Shown: positions 1-6,334 of the stretch, piece by piece
How the letters are laid out: each line of letters begins with the position of its first letter
Position numbering within the stretch: the first letter of the stretch is position 1
Position numbers and translations under genes: made by a program
NCBI GenBank assembly: GCA_030607895.1
Contig: JAUWJC010000048.1
Coordinates: 1 to 13,293, forward strand
DNA from: Pirellulales bacterium
GTDB taxonomy: Bacteria > Planctomycetota > Planctomycetia > Pirellulales > Thermoguttaceae
Length of the DNA: 13,293 bases
Direction of reading: 5' to 3'
Notes under the pieces: model-generated
What the model saw: only the letters and a program-made list of their open reading frames with translations
Databases searched by the model: none
What the model was told of the DNA's origin: nothing

Positions 1-53
1 AGTTAGCAGGGGGCAGTTATCAGGGGTCAGTTATCAGTTGTCTGTTATCAGTT
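1..53. repeat. Heptamer tandem repeat tract A
   Basis: From the first base the sequence falls into 7-base units: AGTTAGC, AGGGGGC, AGTTATC, AGGGGTC, AGTTATC, AGTTGTC, TGTTATC, then a partial AGTTAAG. The period is exact and the units are degenerate. Bases 28-53 pair as an inverted repeat with 174-199 (23 of 26 positions), so this tract and tract B are opposite-facing arms around 54-173. The tract may continue left of the window. No gene overlaps it. Confidence 0.85.
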
Positions 54-112
54 AAGCCTGGGTCCCAAGCTCTGCTGGGGAACCCACCGACCACTTGTCC
101 GAAACAAGATGC

Positions 113-164
113 GGTCCCAAGCAGAGCTTGGGACCGAGTGCAAGCAGAGCTTGGGACCGAGTGC
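113..164. repeat. Palindrome with 23-bp tandem direct repeat
   Basis: GGTCCCAAGC (113-122) and GCTTGGGACC (126-135) form a 10-bp perfect palindrome with a 3-base centre. A 23-bp unit starting AAGCAGAGCTTGGG is repeated in tandem at 119-141 and 142-164. A related diverged half, GGTCCCAAGCTCTGCT, lies at 61-76. The block sits between heptamer tracts A and B, downstream of the minus-strand yqfF stop. It could fold in RNA as a hairpin at the end of that transcript, but no T-run follows it on either strand, so a terminator role is not shown. Confidence 0.8.
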
Positions 165-173
165 ATGGTCAAG

Positions 174-206
174 AACTGACAACGGACAACTGAAAACTGA
201 AAACTG
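174..206. repeat. Heptamer tandem repeat tract B
   Basis: Units AACTGAC, AACGGAC, AACTGAA, AACTGAA and a partial AACTG run with exact period 7. It is the reverse-orientation partner of tract A and ends four bases before the yqfF stop codon (211-213 on the plus strand). Confidence 0.85.
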
Positions 207-210
207 CTTG

Positions 211-2487
211 TCATGCGGTCCTTTGGTCGTGGTATTTTACGCGGCTGTGGTAGATAGCGGTAATCGACTTGATGATGCTGTTTTCAACCGTGCGCAGCTC
301 GCGCAGCGTCAGGCCACTCTCGTCGAACTGTCCGTCGTCCAGCCGTCGTTCGGACATTTCGCGGACCAGGCTTTCGATTCGGGCGGGGGTTGGATCGACG
401 AGTGTTCGGCTGGCGCTTTCCACGGCGTCGGCCAGCATCAGCACGCCGGCTTCCTTAGTCTGTGGTTTAGGGCCGGGGTAGCGGAAGGTGCTTTCCTCGA
501 CCCCGCCTCCATCGGGGTTGCTTTCGCTCTGTTCGCTCGCCCGTTCGTAAAAGAACTCCACCAGCGTGGTGCCGTGATGCTGTTGAATGAAATCGATGAT
601 CGGTTGCGGCAGATGATGTTGTCGCGCCAGATTGGCGCCGTCTTTGATGTGGGCGATTATTACCAGGGTGCTCATGGCGGGAACGAGGTCTTCGTGCCGG
701 TTGGACTGGTCGCCCTGGTTCTCGATGAAGTAACCCGGCTTGAGCATCTTGCCGATATCGTGAAAGTAGGCTCCCACGCGGACCAGCAGTCCCCTGCCGC
801 CGCTCGATTCGGCAGCCGCCTCGGCGATCGACCCGACGGTGATTGAGTGGTTGTAGGTGCTTGGCGCGCGTCGGACGAGTTCCTGCAAGAGCGGGTGGGC
901 CACGTCGCCGAGTTCCAGAAGACTGATGTCGGTCAGCACGCCGAACAACGGCTCGATGAAGGGCAACAGTCCGGTCATCAGAAAGCCGGCGGCCAATGTC
1001 CAAAGGGCGTTTCGCAGGGCGTCGGTCAGCATCGTCCACCCCATCGGCTGATTGTCGATCAACGCCACGCCGATGGTTATCACCGAGGCCGCCAATCCGG
1101 CAAAGAACCCCACGTATATCAGCTTGCTACGGCTTCGCACGTATCCGAGTTGCAGGATCGCCGCGGCAGTCACTCCCATCAGCACCAGCAGTTCGCTCAG
1201 TCCGAGCCCCAAGGCCAACACGACAATCAACGACACAACACCCGACAGCAAAAACGCCAATTCCTGCCGGTAGGCAATTGCCACCACCTGGCTGAAGAGC
1301 AACAGTGGAACGATCTCCGCTCGCCAGGCGTCCCTGGATGCCCAACAGGCGAGCGCCACGGTGAGGACGGCCAGGACCAGGATCACGGTCAGTCGCTTGA
1401 GACTGACGAGTAGCCGGCGTTCGCGCGTTTGCAGGTAGATGCCACACAATCCGAACAGAGTGAGGACAACTGCCACGATCGCCGCGGCTCGCGAGACCCT
1501 TGGCCCCAGGCCTCGCTGGTCCATGGCCGCGCGGTATTCCCGTCGGAGCAGGTCGATTTGCTCGTCCTGAAGTGGTTCGCCGCACTTGGCCAGGGTTTGG
1601 CCGGGTGTGTAGCTGACGTACACTTTCTCGACGCTTGCCACGGCTTTCTGGAGCGCCTTTTGGGTTTCGCCTTCGTCCAGAAGCAGCGTGGCGGGCAGCC
1701 GCGGCCGCAGCCAGGCAAATACCCGATCGGCAATCGCGGCCGACTTGAATTCGACCGTCAGGCTCTTGCGGATTGCCGCGGCATCGCCGATGAGCACGTC
1801 ACTCAGCCGGACCACTTCTTGCGATTGCGGCTGGCCGACAGGGTACACGACGATCTCTTCCTGGTTGCCTTGCCCCAGTTTCTGGATAGGTTTATCCAAC
1901 AGTCCCCGCCGCTCGAACGGCGCAAGCGCATCGGTCACGGCCTTTTCGAACCTGGCCAGATTCTCCTCACCGGTCACTGCCTGATGGAACTCCTGGAACT
2001 GCTCTTGCTCGTGTTGGTTGAGCTTCGCCTTGTCGGCCGCCGGAGCATTTTCGTCCACCGGGGGCTGAAACTCCGCCCAGAGTTGCGGGTCGACATCCGC
2101 GTAGGTTTCGGCGGAAGCGATCTGGAGCACCGTGTTTCGCAACGACGCGACAAGCTGCACCAACGGCTCGGGGTGGCGGGCGTAGACGTAGCGGACCTGG
2201 CTTCGGGTACGTTCCCAGGCCGCCTCGGTGGCCACCGGGTCCGGCTTCTTGAAGAAGCTATTCGAGACGATATCGTGCGAAGGGGTGTAGCCGGTGCGAT
2301 ACGCCATGGGTGGATCCCAACCGCGGATTAGTGCGCACAACACCAGGGCCGTCAGCACACACAACCCGATCCGCAGCAAGACGTCACGCCGCCCCAAGCT
2401 AGCCAAGGCCCGTTCCCAACGCGCGGGCGGCAACTCCAGCGCGGCGACGCGTTCCGATCGGGTTCTCTTCTGAGGGCCTGTTGTCAT
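211..2487 (-). CDS. yqfF: 7TM-HD family membrane phosphohydrolase (YqfF/PgpH-like)
   Basis: A 758-residue protein with the full domain order of the PgpH/YqfF family. It has one N-terminal membrane segment (about residues 36-56), a large extracytoplasmic 7TMR-HDED-type region (about 60-325), a block of hydrophobic membrane segments (about 330-520) and a C-terminal cytoplasmic HD domain. The HD motif YFHDIGKM is intact with His576-Asp577, and NHS, HEDL and HH motifs typical of the domain surround it. In Listeria, PgpH hydrolyses cyclic di-AMP, so a cyclic-dinucleotide phosphodiesterase role is likely by family but not proven here. It lies 44 bases downstream of phoH on the same strand, the usual phoH-yqfF pairing. 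ATG at 2487 is the best start because the first membrane segment follows normally. It has no Shine-Dalgarno sequence and is preceded directly by a heptamer tract. Confidence 0.93.
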   Translation of the reverse strand: MTTGPQKRTRSERVAALELPPARWERALASLGRRDVLLRIGLCVLTALVLCALIRGWDPPMAYRTGYTPSHDIVSNSFFKKPDPVATEAAWERTRSQVRYVYARHPEPLVQLVASLRNTVLQIASAETYADVDPQLWAEFQPPVDENAPAADKAKLNQHEQEQFQEFHQAVTGEENLARFEKAVTDALAPFERRGLLDKPIQKLGQGNQEEIVVYPVGQPQSQEVVRLSDVLIGDAAAIRKSLTVEFKSAAIADRVFAWLRPRLPATLLLDEGETQKALQKAVASVEKVYVSYTPGQTLAKCGEPLQDEQIDLLRREYRAAMDQRGLGPRVSRAAAIVAVVLTLFGLCGIYLQTRERRLLVSLKRLTVILVLAVLTVALACWASRDAWRAEIVPLLLFSQVVAIAYRQELAFLLSGVVSLIVVLALGLGLSELLVLMGVTAAAILQLGYVRSRSKLIYVGFFAGLAASVITIGVALIDNQPMGWTMLTDALRNALWTLAAGFLMTGLLPFIEPLFGVLTDISLLELGDVAHPLLQELVRRAPSTYNHSITVGSIAEAAAESSGGRGLLVRVGAYFHDIGKMLKPGYFIENQGDQSNRHEDLVPAMSTLVIIAHIKDGANLARQHHLPQPIIDFIQQHHGTTLVEFFYERASEQSESNPDGGGVEESTFRYPGPKPQTKEAGVLMLADAVESASRTLVDPTPARIESLVREMSERRLDDGQFDESGLTLRELRTVENSIIKSITAIYHSRVKYHDQRTA

Positions 2488-2488
2488 T

Positions 2489-2530
2489 AGTTGAGAGTTG
2501 AAAGTTGAGAGTTGAAAGTTGAGAGTTGAG
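2489..2530. repeat. Heptamer tandem repeat tract C, yqfF leader
   Basis: Six exact 7-base units: AGTTGAG, AGTTGAA, AGTTGAG, AGTTGAA, AGTTGAG, AGTTGAG. The tract fills the spacer between the phoH stop (2532-2534) and the yqfF start codon (2485-2487). Read on the coding (minus) strand it is CTCAACT/TTCAACT and contains no G over 42 bases, so there is no Shine-Dalgarno sequence. Confidence 0.92.
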
Positions 2531-2531
2531 T

Positions 2532-3551
2532 TTAGCCGCCGCGGCCACGCGGCGATGGTGGTTTCCCGGCGTGGCCGCCGGGGCTAAACGGTTTCGTTGC
2601 GGCCTTCCGCCTTTGCTTCTTGGGTTGTCTATCGTAAGCGTTGACGATCTCCCGCACCAACCGATGCCGTACAATGTCGGCGTTTTCCAGCTCAATTGCG
2701 GCAAACCCTTCGATGCCTTGCAGTCTGGTCAATCCATCGACCAGGCCGCTGCGCGTGTGACGCGGCAAGTCAATTTGGGTGATATCGCCGGAAACGACGA
2801 TCTTGGAGCCGGCACCCATCCGCGTCAAGAACATTTTCATCTGCGAGATGGTCGTGTTTTGTGCTTCGTCAAGGATTATGAATGCATCGTTAAGCGTTCG
2901 GCCTCGCATGTAGGCCAGCGGAATGACCTCGATCAGGTCCTCTTCGGTGTATTGCCTGATCAGTTCATGTTCCATCATTTCGTGCAAGGCATCCAGCAGC
3001 GGCCGCAAGTACGGATTGATCTTCGCCTGCAAGTCACCCGGCAGGTATCCCAGGCTCTCGCCCGCCTCTACCGCCGGCCGAACCAACACGATCTTGCGAA
3101 TCAATGGCCCCTTCAAAGCGGCCACGGCCATGGCCACGGCAAGGTAGGTTTTCCCGGTTCCGGCAGGACCGCAGCAGAGGACGACGTCATTTCGGCGTAC
3201 TGCCTCAACATATCGGGCCTGGCCCGCGCTGCGCGGCCGGACCTGCCGACCGCCGTGGACCACAATCGGTGGAGATTGGCTGGGAGAGTTGCCTCCGACG
3301 ACCTCGTCCAACATACGATTCACGTCGTCCGGGGTGAACTGCTCGTGGCGTCGAGCAAAGACCCGGAGTCGTTCGAGCACTTCCGTGGCGCAGGCTACGT
3401 CCTTTTCGTTACCTTCGATGTGGATGCGGCCATCGCAAGTCGAGATGCTAACATCCAGCGCATCACGAATCTTACGCAGATGCTGGTCGCGCGCGCCAAA
3501 GACGGTCAGACGCGTCTTGGGGCTGACCACCGAGATGCTAGTTTCGCTCAT
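2532..3551 (-). CDS. phoH: PhoH family ATPase
   Basis: A 339-residue PhoH-like protein. An N-terminal KH-like region (about residues 1-80, beginning MSETSISVV) precedes the PhoH P-loop domain. Walker A is GPAGTGKT with Lys134, and Walker B is FIILDEAQNTT. The downstream segments MKMFLTRMG and VVSGDITQIDLP are characteristic of the family. The tail after about residue 310 is basic and low in complexity. PhoH proteins are cytoplasmic ATPases linked to RNA metabolism, commonly encoded next to yqfF and ybeY; yqfF follows here and ybeY is not in the window. An in-frame GTG at 3569 would add six residues. ATG 3551 is preferred because it matches the usual N-terminus, though its ribosome site is weak. 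The coding strand runs directly into heptamer tract C. Confidence 0.94.
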   Translation of the reverse strand: MSETSISVVSPKTRLTVFGARDQHLRKIRDALDVSISTCDGRIHIEGNEKDVACATEVLERLRVFARRHEQFTPDDVNRMLDEVVGGNSPSQSPPIVVHGGRQVRPRSAGQARYVEAVRRNDVVLCCGPAGTGKTYLAVAMAVAALKGPLIRKIVLVRPAVEAGESLGYLPGDLQAKINPYLRPLLDALHEMMEHELIRQYTEEDLIEVIPLAYMRGRTLNDAFIILDEAQNTTISQMKMFLTRMGAGSKIVVSGDITQIDLPRHTRSGLVDGLTRLQGIEGFAAIELENADIVRHRLVREIVNAYDRQPKKQRRKAATKPFSPGGHAGKPPSPRGRGG

Positions 3552-3608
3552 CAAGATCCACGTCGGCACCCTGGCCGACGCAACCCACCAAGAATGGGCC
3601 TCCTAAAC

Positions 3609-3614
3609 ATTATA
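3609..3614 (-). promoter_or_regulatory. Candidate -10 box (TATAAT) for phoH
   Basis: On the minus strand TATAAT lies about 58 bases before the phoH start and overlaps the stop codon of the zinc-ribbon gene. No good -35 box is seen 16-19 bases upstream (the best is TTTCCA- or TTCCAT-like). This could give phoH-yqfF its own transcript, separate from the upstream genes. Confidence 0.4.
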
Positions 3615-4056
3615 CTATAGCTGAATCCGGGCATGGAAATCCAGCGGTTGGGCGAAGATGACCGTAAGATCTTTGTTTGCCTGGACTTACATAGGCACAC
3701 AAGTCCGATAACCCGGCTATGTAGGTGTGACAATGGGGGCAGATGTGTGTTCCGGCGGAGATTTCGCGATTGCATTTGTCGCAGGTTTTGTTCGGCGGCG
3801 ACGGCCCGTCAGCCGATGAAGTCCCCGGCGACTCGGACGGTTCTGGCTTCGTGTCCTCGGCAGGCACGAAATGCGGTCTTGGCTTCGGCACGTGGGGCCC
3901 CAGAATGCTCAGAATGTCGTCTTCCGATAGACCGGCGTTGGGGGCCGGCGAGATTTTCACTTGTGCTCCGCAGACCGGGCAAAGACCCGTCTTGCCGGCG
4001 AGACTATCCTTGACCTTCAGCGTGTGACCGTTTGGGCAAACCACCCTGATCGCCAT
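3610..4056 (-). CDS. Small double zinc-ribbon protein, function unknown
   Basis: A 148-residue soluble protein that I cannot name. The N-terminal 36 residues carry a ribbon-like pattern: Cys and His in CPNGH, then CPVCG. A Pro/Ser/Glu-rich linker of about 60 residues follows (PKPRPHF..., SESPGTSSADGPSPPNK). A second zinc ribbon (CDKC, then CPHC) lies near residues 100-120. The last 25 residues look poorly constrained. Similar N-terminal ribbons are common in planctomycete hypothetical proteins. ATG 4056 is chosen over an upstream in-frame ATG at 4080 because GGAGG sits eight bases before it and the zinc motif begins at once. It lies between cdsA and phoH on the same strand. Metal binding is likely from the cysteine pattern; a nucleic-acid or protein-binding role is inference. 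Confidence 0.72.
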   Translation of the reverse strand: MAIRVVCPNGHTLKVKDSLAGKTGLCPVCGAQVKISPAPNAGLSEDDILSILGPHVPKPRPHFVPAEDTKPEPSESPGTSSADGPSPPNKTCDKCNREISAGTHICPHCHTYIAGLSDLCAYVSPGKQRSYGHLRPTAGFPCPDSAIV

Positions 4057-4064
4057 CGCCTGAA

Positions 4065-4069
4065 CCTCC
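4065..4069 (-). promoter_or_regulatory. Ribosome binding site of zinc-ribbon gene
   Basis: GGAGG on the minus strand, eight bases before ATG 4056. It decides the start in favour of 4056 over 4080. It contrasts with yqfF, cdsA and uppS in the same block, which lack such a site. Confidence 0.75.
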
Positions 4070-4082
4070 GATGGGTGCACGA

Positions 4083-4163
4083 GCCGAAAAAGGGACCAGG
4101 TTTAATTTGTGCGAAGCACCCTCCGGGCCGTTCCGGCAAATTAAACCTGGTCCCTTTTTCGGC
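4083..4163. mobile_element. 81-bp palindromic element with 27-bp perfect arms
   Basis: Arms at 4083-4109 (starting GCCGAAAAAGGGACCAGG) and 4137-4163 (ending CCTGGTCCCTTTTTCGGC) are perfect reverse complements over 27 bases, with a GC-rich 27-base loop. It lies between the cdsA stop (4228) and the zinc-ribbon start (4056). The GGGACCAGGTTTAATT core resembles short palindromes I associate with Y1/RAYT-type transposase-mobilised REP sequences in several phyla; that link is from memory. It may be a non-autonomous element, and its transcript would form a strong hairpin inside the operon. Confidence 0.75.
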
Positions 4164-4227
4164 CCAGCTCTTTTTTGCGGCTTTTTTCATACCCCCCGAA
4201 ATCAGTGTCTTTGAGGCGCGAAGCTGA

Positions 4228-5067
4228 TTACGGCCCGACCAGCCCCAAGCTCCAAAATGCCAGCGCAACCGGGGCAGCCAGAAGCACCGAATCGAGCAAG
4301 TCCAATACTCCGCCAAAGCCGGGCATCCAACTGCTGGAGTCTTTCAGCCCGGCGTCGCGTTTTAGCATCGATTCGGCCAAATCACCCAGGATGCCGGCTG
4401 CCGCCACCATCAGGCCGAACATCACCCAGTTGCCCCAAAGACCACTCGACGTACCGGAACCGAACAGCGGCACCAGCCAGTGAAACGACACCCAGGAGCC
4501 GGCGCAGCCAAACGCCAACGCGCCGATTGCGCCTTCGACGGTTTTGCCGGGACTAAGCACCGGCGCCATCTTCTGCCGCCCCACAAGTCGGCCGACCGTG
4601 TATGCGCCGATGTCGCCCAGCTTGACCACTATCAACAACGATGCCAATGCACCGATTCCCCAGCGCAGTCGCAACTGGACGACAAAACCGAGCATTACAC
4701 CCACGTATACAATGCCGAAGACGGCCGACGCCAGATTAACGGTGACGCCGCCCGGCTTCTCGTAGCGGCACATCTCGCCGAGCAGAGCCAACAGCACGGC
4801 CAAGGCCAACGCCAGCGACGGACTGCAAACGGCCGGCGCCCAGTTGCTTACAACCACCAACAGGCTCCCGCAGTAGACCGGCCAGGCAAGCGGACGCGAG
4901 CCGGCGGCCCTCATCAGTCGAAGCATTTCTTGATCGGCCAGCGCGGCCGCGAGAATCACGACGGGAAACAGCCACGCGCCGGGCACCGAGGCGAGATGAT
5001 CCAGCCAGCACAACCCGACCAAGGCGGCCACGATCGACGTTCCCAGGAGTATTCGCCAGCGAAGCAT
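4228..5067 (-). CDS. cdsA: Phosphatidate cytidylyltransferase (CDP-diglyceride synthase)
   Basis: A 279-residue polytopic membrane protein with about seven or eight hydrophobic segments, the usual size for CdsA. It makes CDP-diacylglycerol from phosphatidate and CTP, the entry to phospholipid synthesis. The C-terminal CDP-alcohol synthase signature is recognisable: GDLAESMLKRDAGLKD followed by PGFGGVLDLLDS, with upstream KLGDIGAYTVGRLVGR and LSPGKTVEG. Two positions differ from the classic signature: Phe251 replaces the His of PGHGG, and Leu257 replaces the Arg of DRxD. The acidic and Lys residues are kept, so activity is plausible. It follows uppS on the same strand, as in the conserved uppS-cdsA pair; dxr and rseP are not next to it. 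ATG 5067 has no Shine-Dalgarno site and is preceded by heptamer tract D. Confidence 0.93.
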   Translation of the reverse strand: MLRWRILLGTSIVAALVGLCWLDHLASVPGAWLFPVVILAAALADQEMLRLMRAAGSRPLAWPVYCGSLLVVVSNWAPAVCSPSLALALAVLLALLGEMCRYEKPGGVTVNLASAVFGIVYVGVMLGFVVQLRLRWGIGALASLLIVVKLGDIGAYTVGRLVGRQKMAPVLSPGKTVEGAIGALAFGCAGSWVSFHWLVPLFGSGTSSGLWGNWVMFGLMVAAAGILGDLAESMLKRDAGLKDSSSWMPGFGGVLDLLDSVLLAAPVALAFWSLGLVGP

Positions 5068-5072
5068 GGGGG

Positions 5073-5121
5073 GTAGTGGGTAGTTGATAGTGGGTAGTTG
5101 ATAGTTGATAGTGGTCAGTTG
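5073..5121. repeat. Heptamer tandem repeat tract D, cdsA leader
   Basis: Seven 7-base units: GTAGTGG, GTAGTTG, ATAGTGG, GTAGTTG, ATAGTTG, ATAGTGG, TCAGTTG. The tract starts five bases upstream of the cdsA start codon and occupies its leader. On the coding strand it reads CAACTAC/CCACTAT and is almost free of G. Confidence 0.9.
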
Positions 5122-5145
5122 CGAAGCCGCAAGCGTCTTATCCTT

Positions 5146-5173
5146 CCGCTTTCAGCTTTCCGCTTTCCGCTTT
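5146..5173. repeat. Heptamer tandem repeat tract E, overlapping uppS 3' end
   Basis: Four 7-base units: CCGCTTT, CAGCTTT, CCGCTTT, CCGCTTT. The uppS stop codon (5152-5154) lies inside the tract, so the end of UppS (KRKAES) is encoded by the repeat. Reverse-complemented, the unit is AAAGCGG, a different sequence from the AGTT tracts but with the same period. Confidence 0.85.
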
Positions 5174-5922
5174 TCGTCCAATCCTCCGAACCGTCGTTTT
5201 CTGGCGGCGAAGTCGCGGATGGCCTGGTGGAGTTGCTGCTGATCGAACTCCGGCCAGGGACGTTCGGTAACCCAGATCTCCGCATAGCTGATTTGCCACA
5301 GGAGGAAGTTGCTCACCCGCATCTCGCCGGCCGTGCGAATCAACAGGTCGGGGTCAGGCATCCCGGCCGTATAGAGATTCTCCGCAATGGTGGTTTCGCT
5401 CAATTCATCGGAGTCCAATTGGCCGGTTTTAACCTTCCGGGCAATTTGGCCGACTGCGTCGAGCAGTTCCGCTCGACCTCCGTAGTTGATCGCCAGACAG
5501 AGCCTCATGCCCGTGTTGTGGCGGCTTAGCTCTACCGTCTTGTCCATATCTCGAAGCACTTCGTCGGGTATGCCCGGGCGACGCCCAATCACGGCTACCC
5601 GAATGTTCTGCCTGGCGATTGTGCCGCGCTGCTCGATCATGTACTGCTGGAGCAGGTGCATGAGGAAATCGATTTCCTCCTGGGGGCGTTTCCAGTTCTC
5701 GCTGGAGAGGCAGTAGAGCGTGAGTTGGCGGATTCCCAGCCGGGCGCATTCCTCGGTGGTGCGGCGTACACTCGCCACGCCGTGCCGATGCCCTTCGATT
5801 CGCGGCAATCCCCGCTCCCCGGCCCAGCGCCCGTTGCCGTCCATAATTACGGCGATGTGCCGGGGCCGCTTCTCGGGCGGCACGTCGAACTCGATGGCTG
5901 TTGTGCTCGACGTATCGGACAT
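5152..5922 (-). CDS. uppS: Isoprenyl transferase (undecaprenyl diphosphate synthase)
   Basis: A 256-residue cytoplasmic cis-prenyltransferase that condenses isopentenyl diphosphate onto an allylic diphosphate to make the C55 lipid carrier for cell-envelope glycan synthesis. The hallmark HIAVIMDGNGRWA is intact with catalytic Asp28, and GHRHG, LSSENWKRP and RTAGEMRVSNFLLWQ (from Arg196) follow in family order. An in-frame ATG at 6000 would add 26 residues. ATG 5922 is preferred because those extra residues are encoded partly by heptamer repeat and do not resemble the family. No Shine-Dalgarno site is seen. The final residues KRKAES come from heptamer tract E. It leads the uppS-cdsA block, 84 bases upstream of cdsA, and is divergent from the S1 gene. 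Confidence 0.95.
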   Translation of the reverse strand: MSDTSSTTAIEFDVPPEKRPRHIAVIMDGNGRWAGERGLPRIEGHRHGVASVRRTTEECARLGIRQLTLYCLSSENWKRPQEEIDFLMHLLQQYMIEQRGTIARQNIRVAVIGRRPGIPDEVLRDMDKTVELSRHNTGMRLCLAINYGGRAELLDAVGQIARKVKTGQLDSDELSETTIAENLYTAGMPDPDLLIRTAGEMRVSNFLLWQISYAEIWVTERPWPEFDQQQLHQAIRDFAARKRRFGGLDEKRKAES

Positions 5923-5943
5923 GGTTGAGAGTTGAGAGTCGAA
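5923..5943. repeat. Heptamer tandem repeat tract F, uppS leader
   Basis: Three units, GGTTGAG, AGTTGAG, AGTCGAA, directly touch the uppS start codon (5920-5922). The unit is the same as tract C in front of yqfF, more than 3 kb away. Confidence 0.8.
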
Positions 5944-6016
5944 AGGGGCTTGGCAAGCTGTCAACGTGTTTCGGTCGTCAAAGATCGAACGTCGGCACAA
6001 CGCCGGGCCGTGTACA

Positions 6017-6044
6017 AGTGTACCAAATCGCGGCCAGATTTCAA
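6017..6044 (-). promoter_or_regulatory. Candidate sigma-70-like promoter for uppS
   Basis: On the minus strand TTGAAA (6039-6044) and TACACT (6017-6022) are 16 bases apart, about 95 bases before the uppS start. A dyad GTACA-AG-TGTAC (6012-6023) overlaps the -10 box and could be an operator. The evidence is box similarity only. Confidence 0.3.
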
Positions 6045-6231
6045 CGTCAATCTTTGGGCCAGACCGAAGAACTTCCAGACCTTCGCGAATGTGTCACTCC
6101 TGGTCGGGCGAAGTATATTCTGCACGACAAATGCCGAAACGTCCAATGGGTGGACGGTTGCCCGATCAGTCCTCCCTACCCGGGTGGGGTTCCGTCGAAG
6201 GAAGGATGCCCGGCAGAACCTGTCTTGGCAC
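6045..6231. other. Rest of the divergent uppS/S1 intergenic region
   Basis: The gap between the divergent starts (5923-6334) is 412 bases. Outside the heptamer tract and the two candidate promoters I see no convincing gene. Small open frames here lack family similarity and ribosome sites. CCCTACCCGGGTGGGG near 6174-6189 is nearly self-complementary. A longer leader RNA cannot be excluded. Confidence 0.5.
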
Positions 6232-6261
6232 TTGGAATACCGCTATTGGGTTTGTTACAAT
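6232..6261 (+). promoter_or_regulatory. Candidate sigma-70-like promoter for S1-domain gene
   Basis: TTGGAA (6232-6237) and TACAAT (6256-6261) are 18 bases apart. The predicted leader is about 67 bases and includes a small GC hairpin (CCGGC-ACT-GCCGG, 6295-6307). Confidence 0.45.
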
Positions 6262-6322
6262 ATAGTATTCGGGTTTTAGCGGGGATTTATTCGACCGGCA
6301 CTGCCGGCATTTTGGTGTGGCC

Positions 6323-6327
6323 AAGGA
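6323..6327 (+). promoter_or_regulatory. Ribosome binding site of S1-domain gene
   Basis: AAGGA lies seven bases before ATG 6335 and favours this start over the in-frame GTG at 6317, which would place the site inside the coding region. Confidence 0.65.
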
Positions 6328-6334
6328 ACGACAG

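Noticed and set aside
1429..2331. Long plus-strand open frame (300 codons) opposite yqfF
   Set aside because: It is antisense to a clear family member, has no recognisable motifs or ribosome site, and such frames are expected opposite GC-rich genes.
2489..2530. CRISPR-like array
   Set aside because: The units are 7 bases long with no spacers; this is a simple tandem tract.
2526..3620. Plus-strand open frame (364 codons) opposite phoH
   Set aside because: The opposite strand encodes an intact PhoH with Walker motifs; this frame begins in repeat sequence and shows no family features.
4017..4316. Minus-strand 99-codon frame crossing the 27-bp palindrome, including an MKKAAKKSW start
   Set aside because: It is mostly a translation of the palindromic element and of the zinc-ribbon and cdsA genes in the wrong frame.
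6012..6023. Dyad GTACA-AG-TGTAC as a defined operator
   Set aside because: It is short, has a single copy, and matches no regulator motif I can name with confidence; noted only with the uppS promoter candidate.
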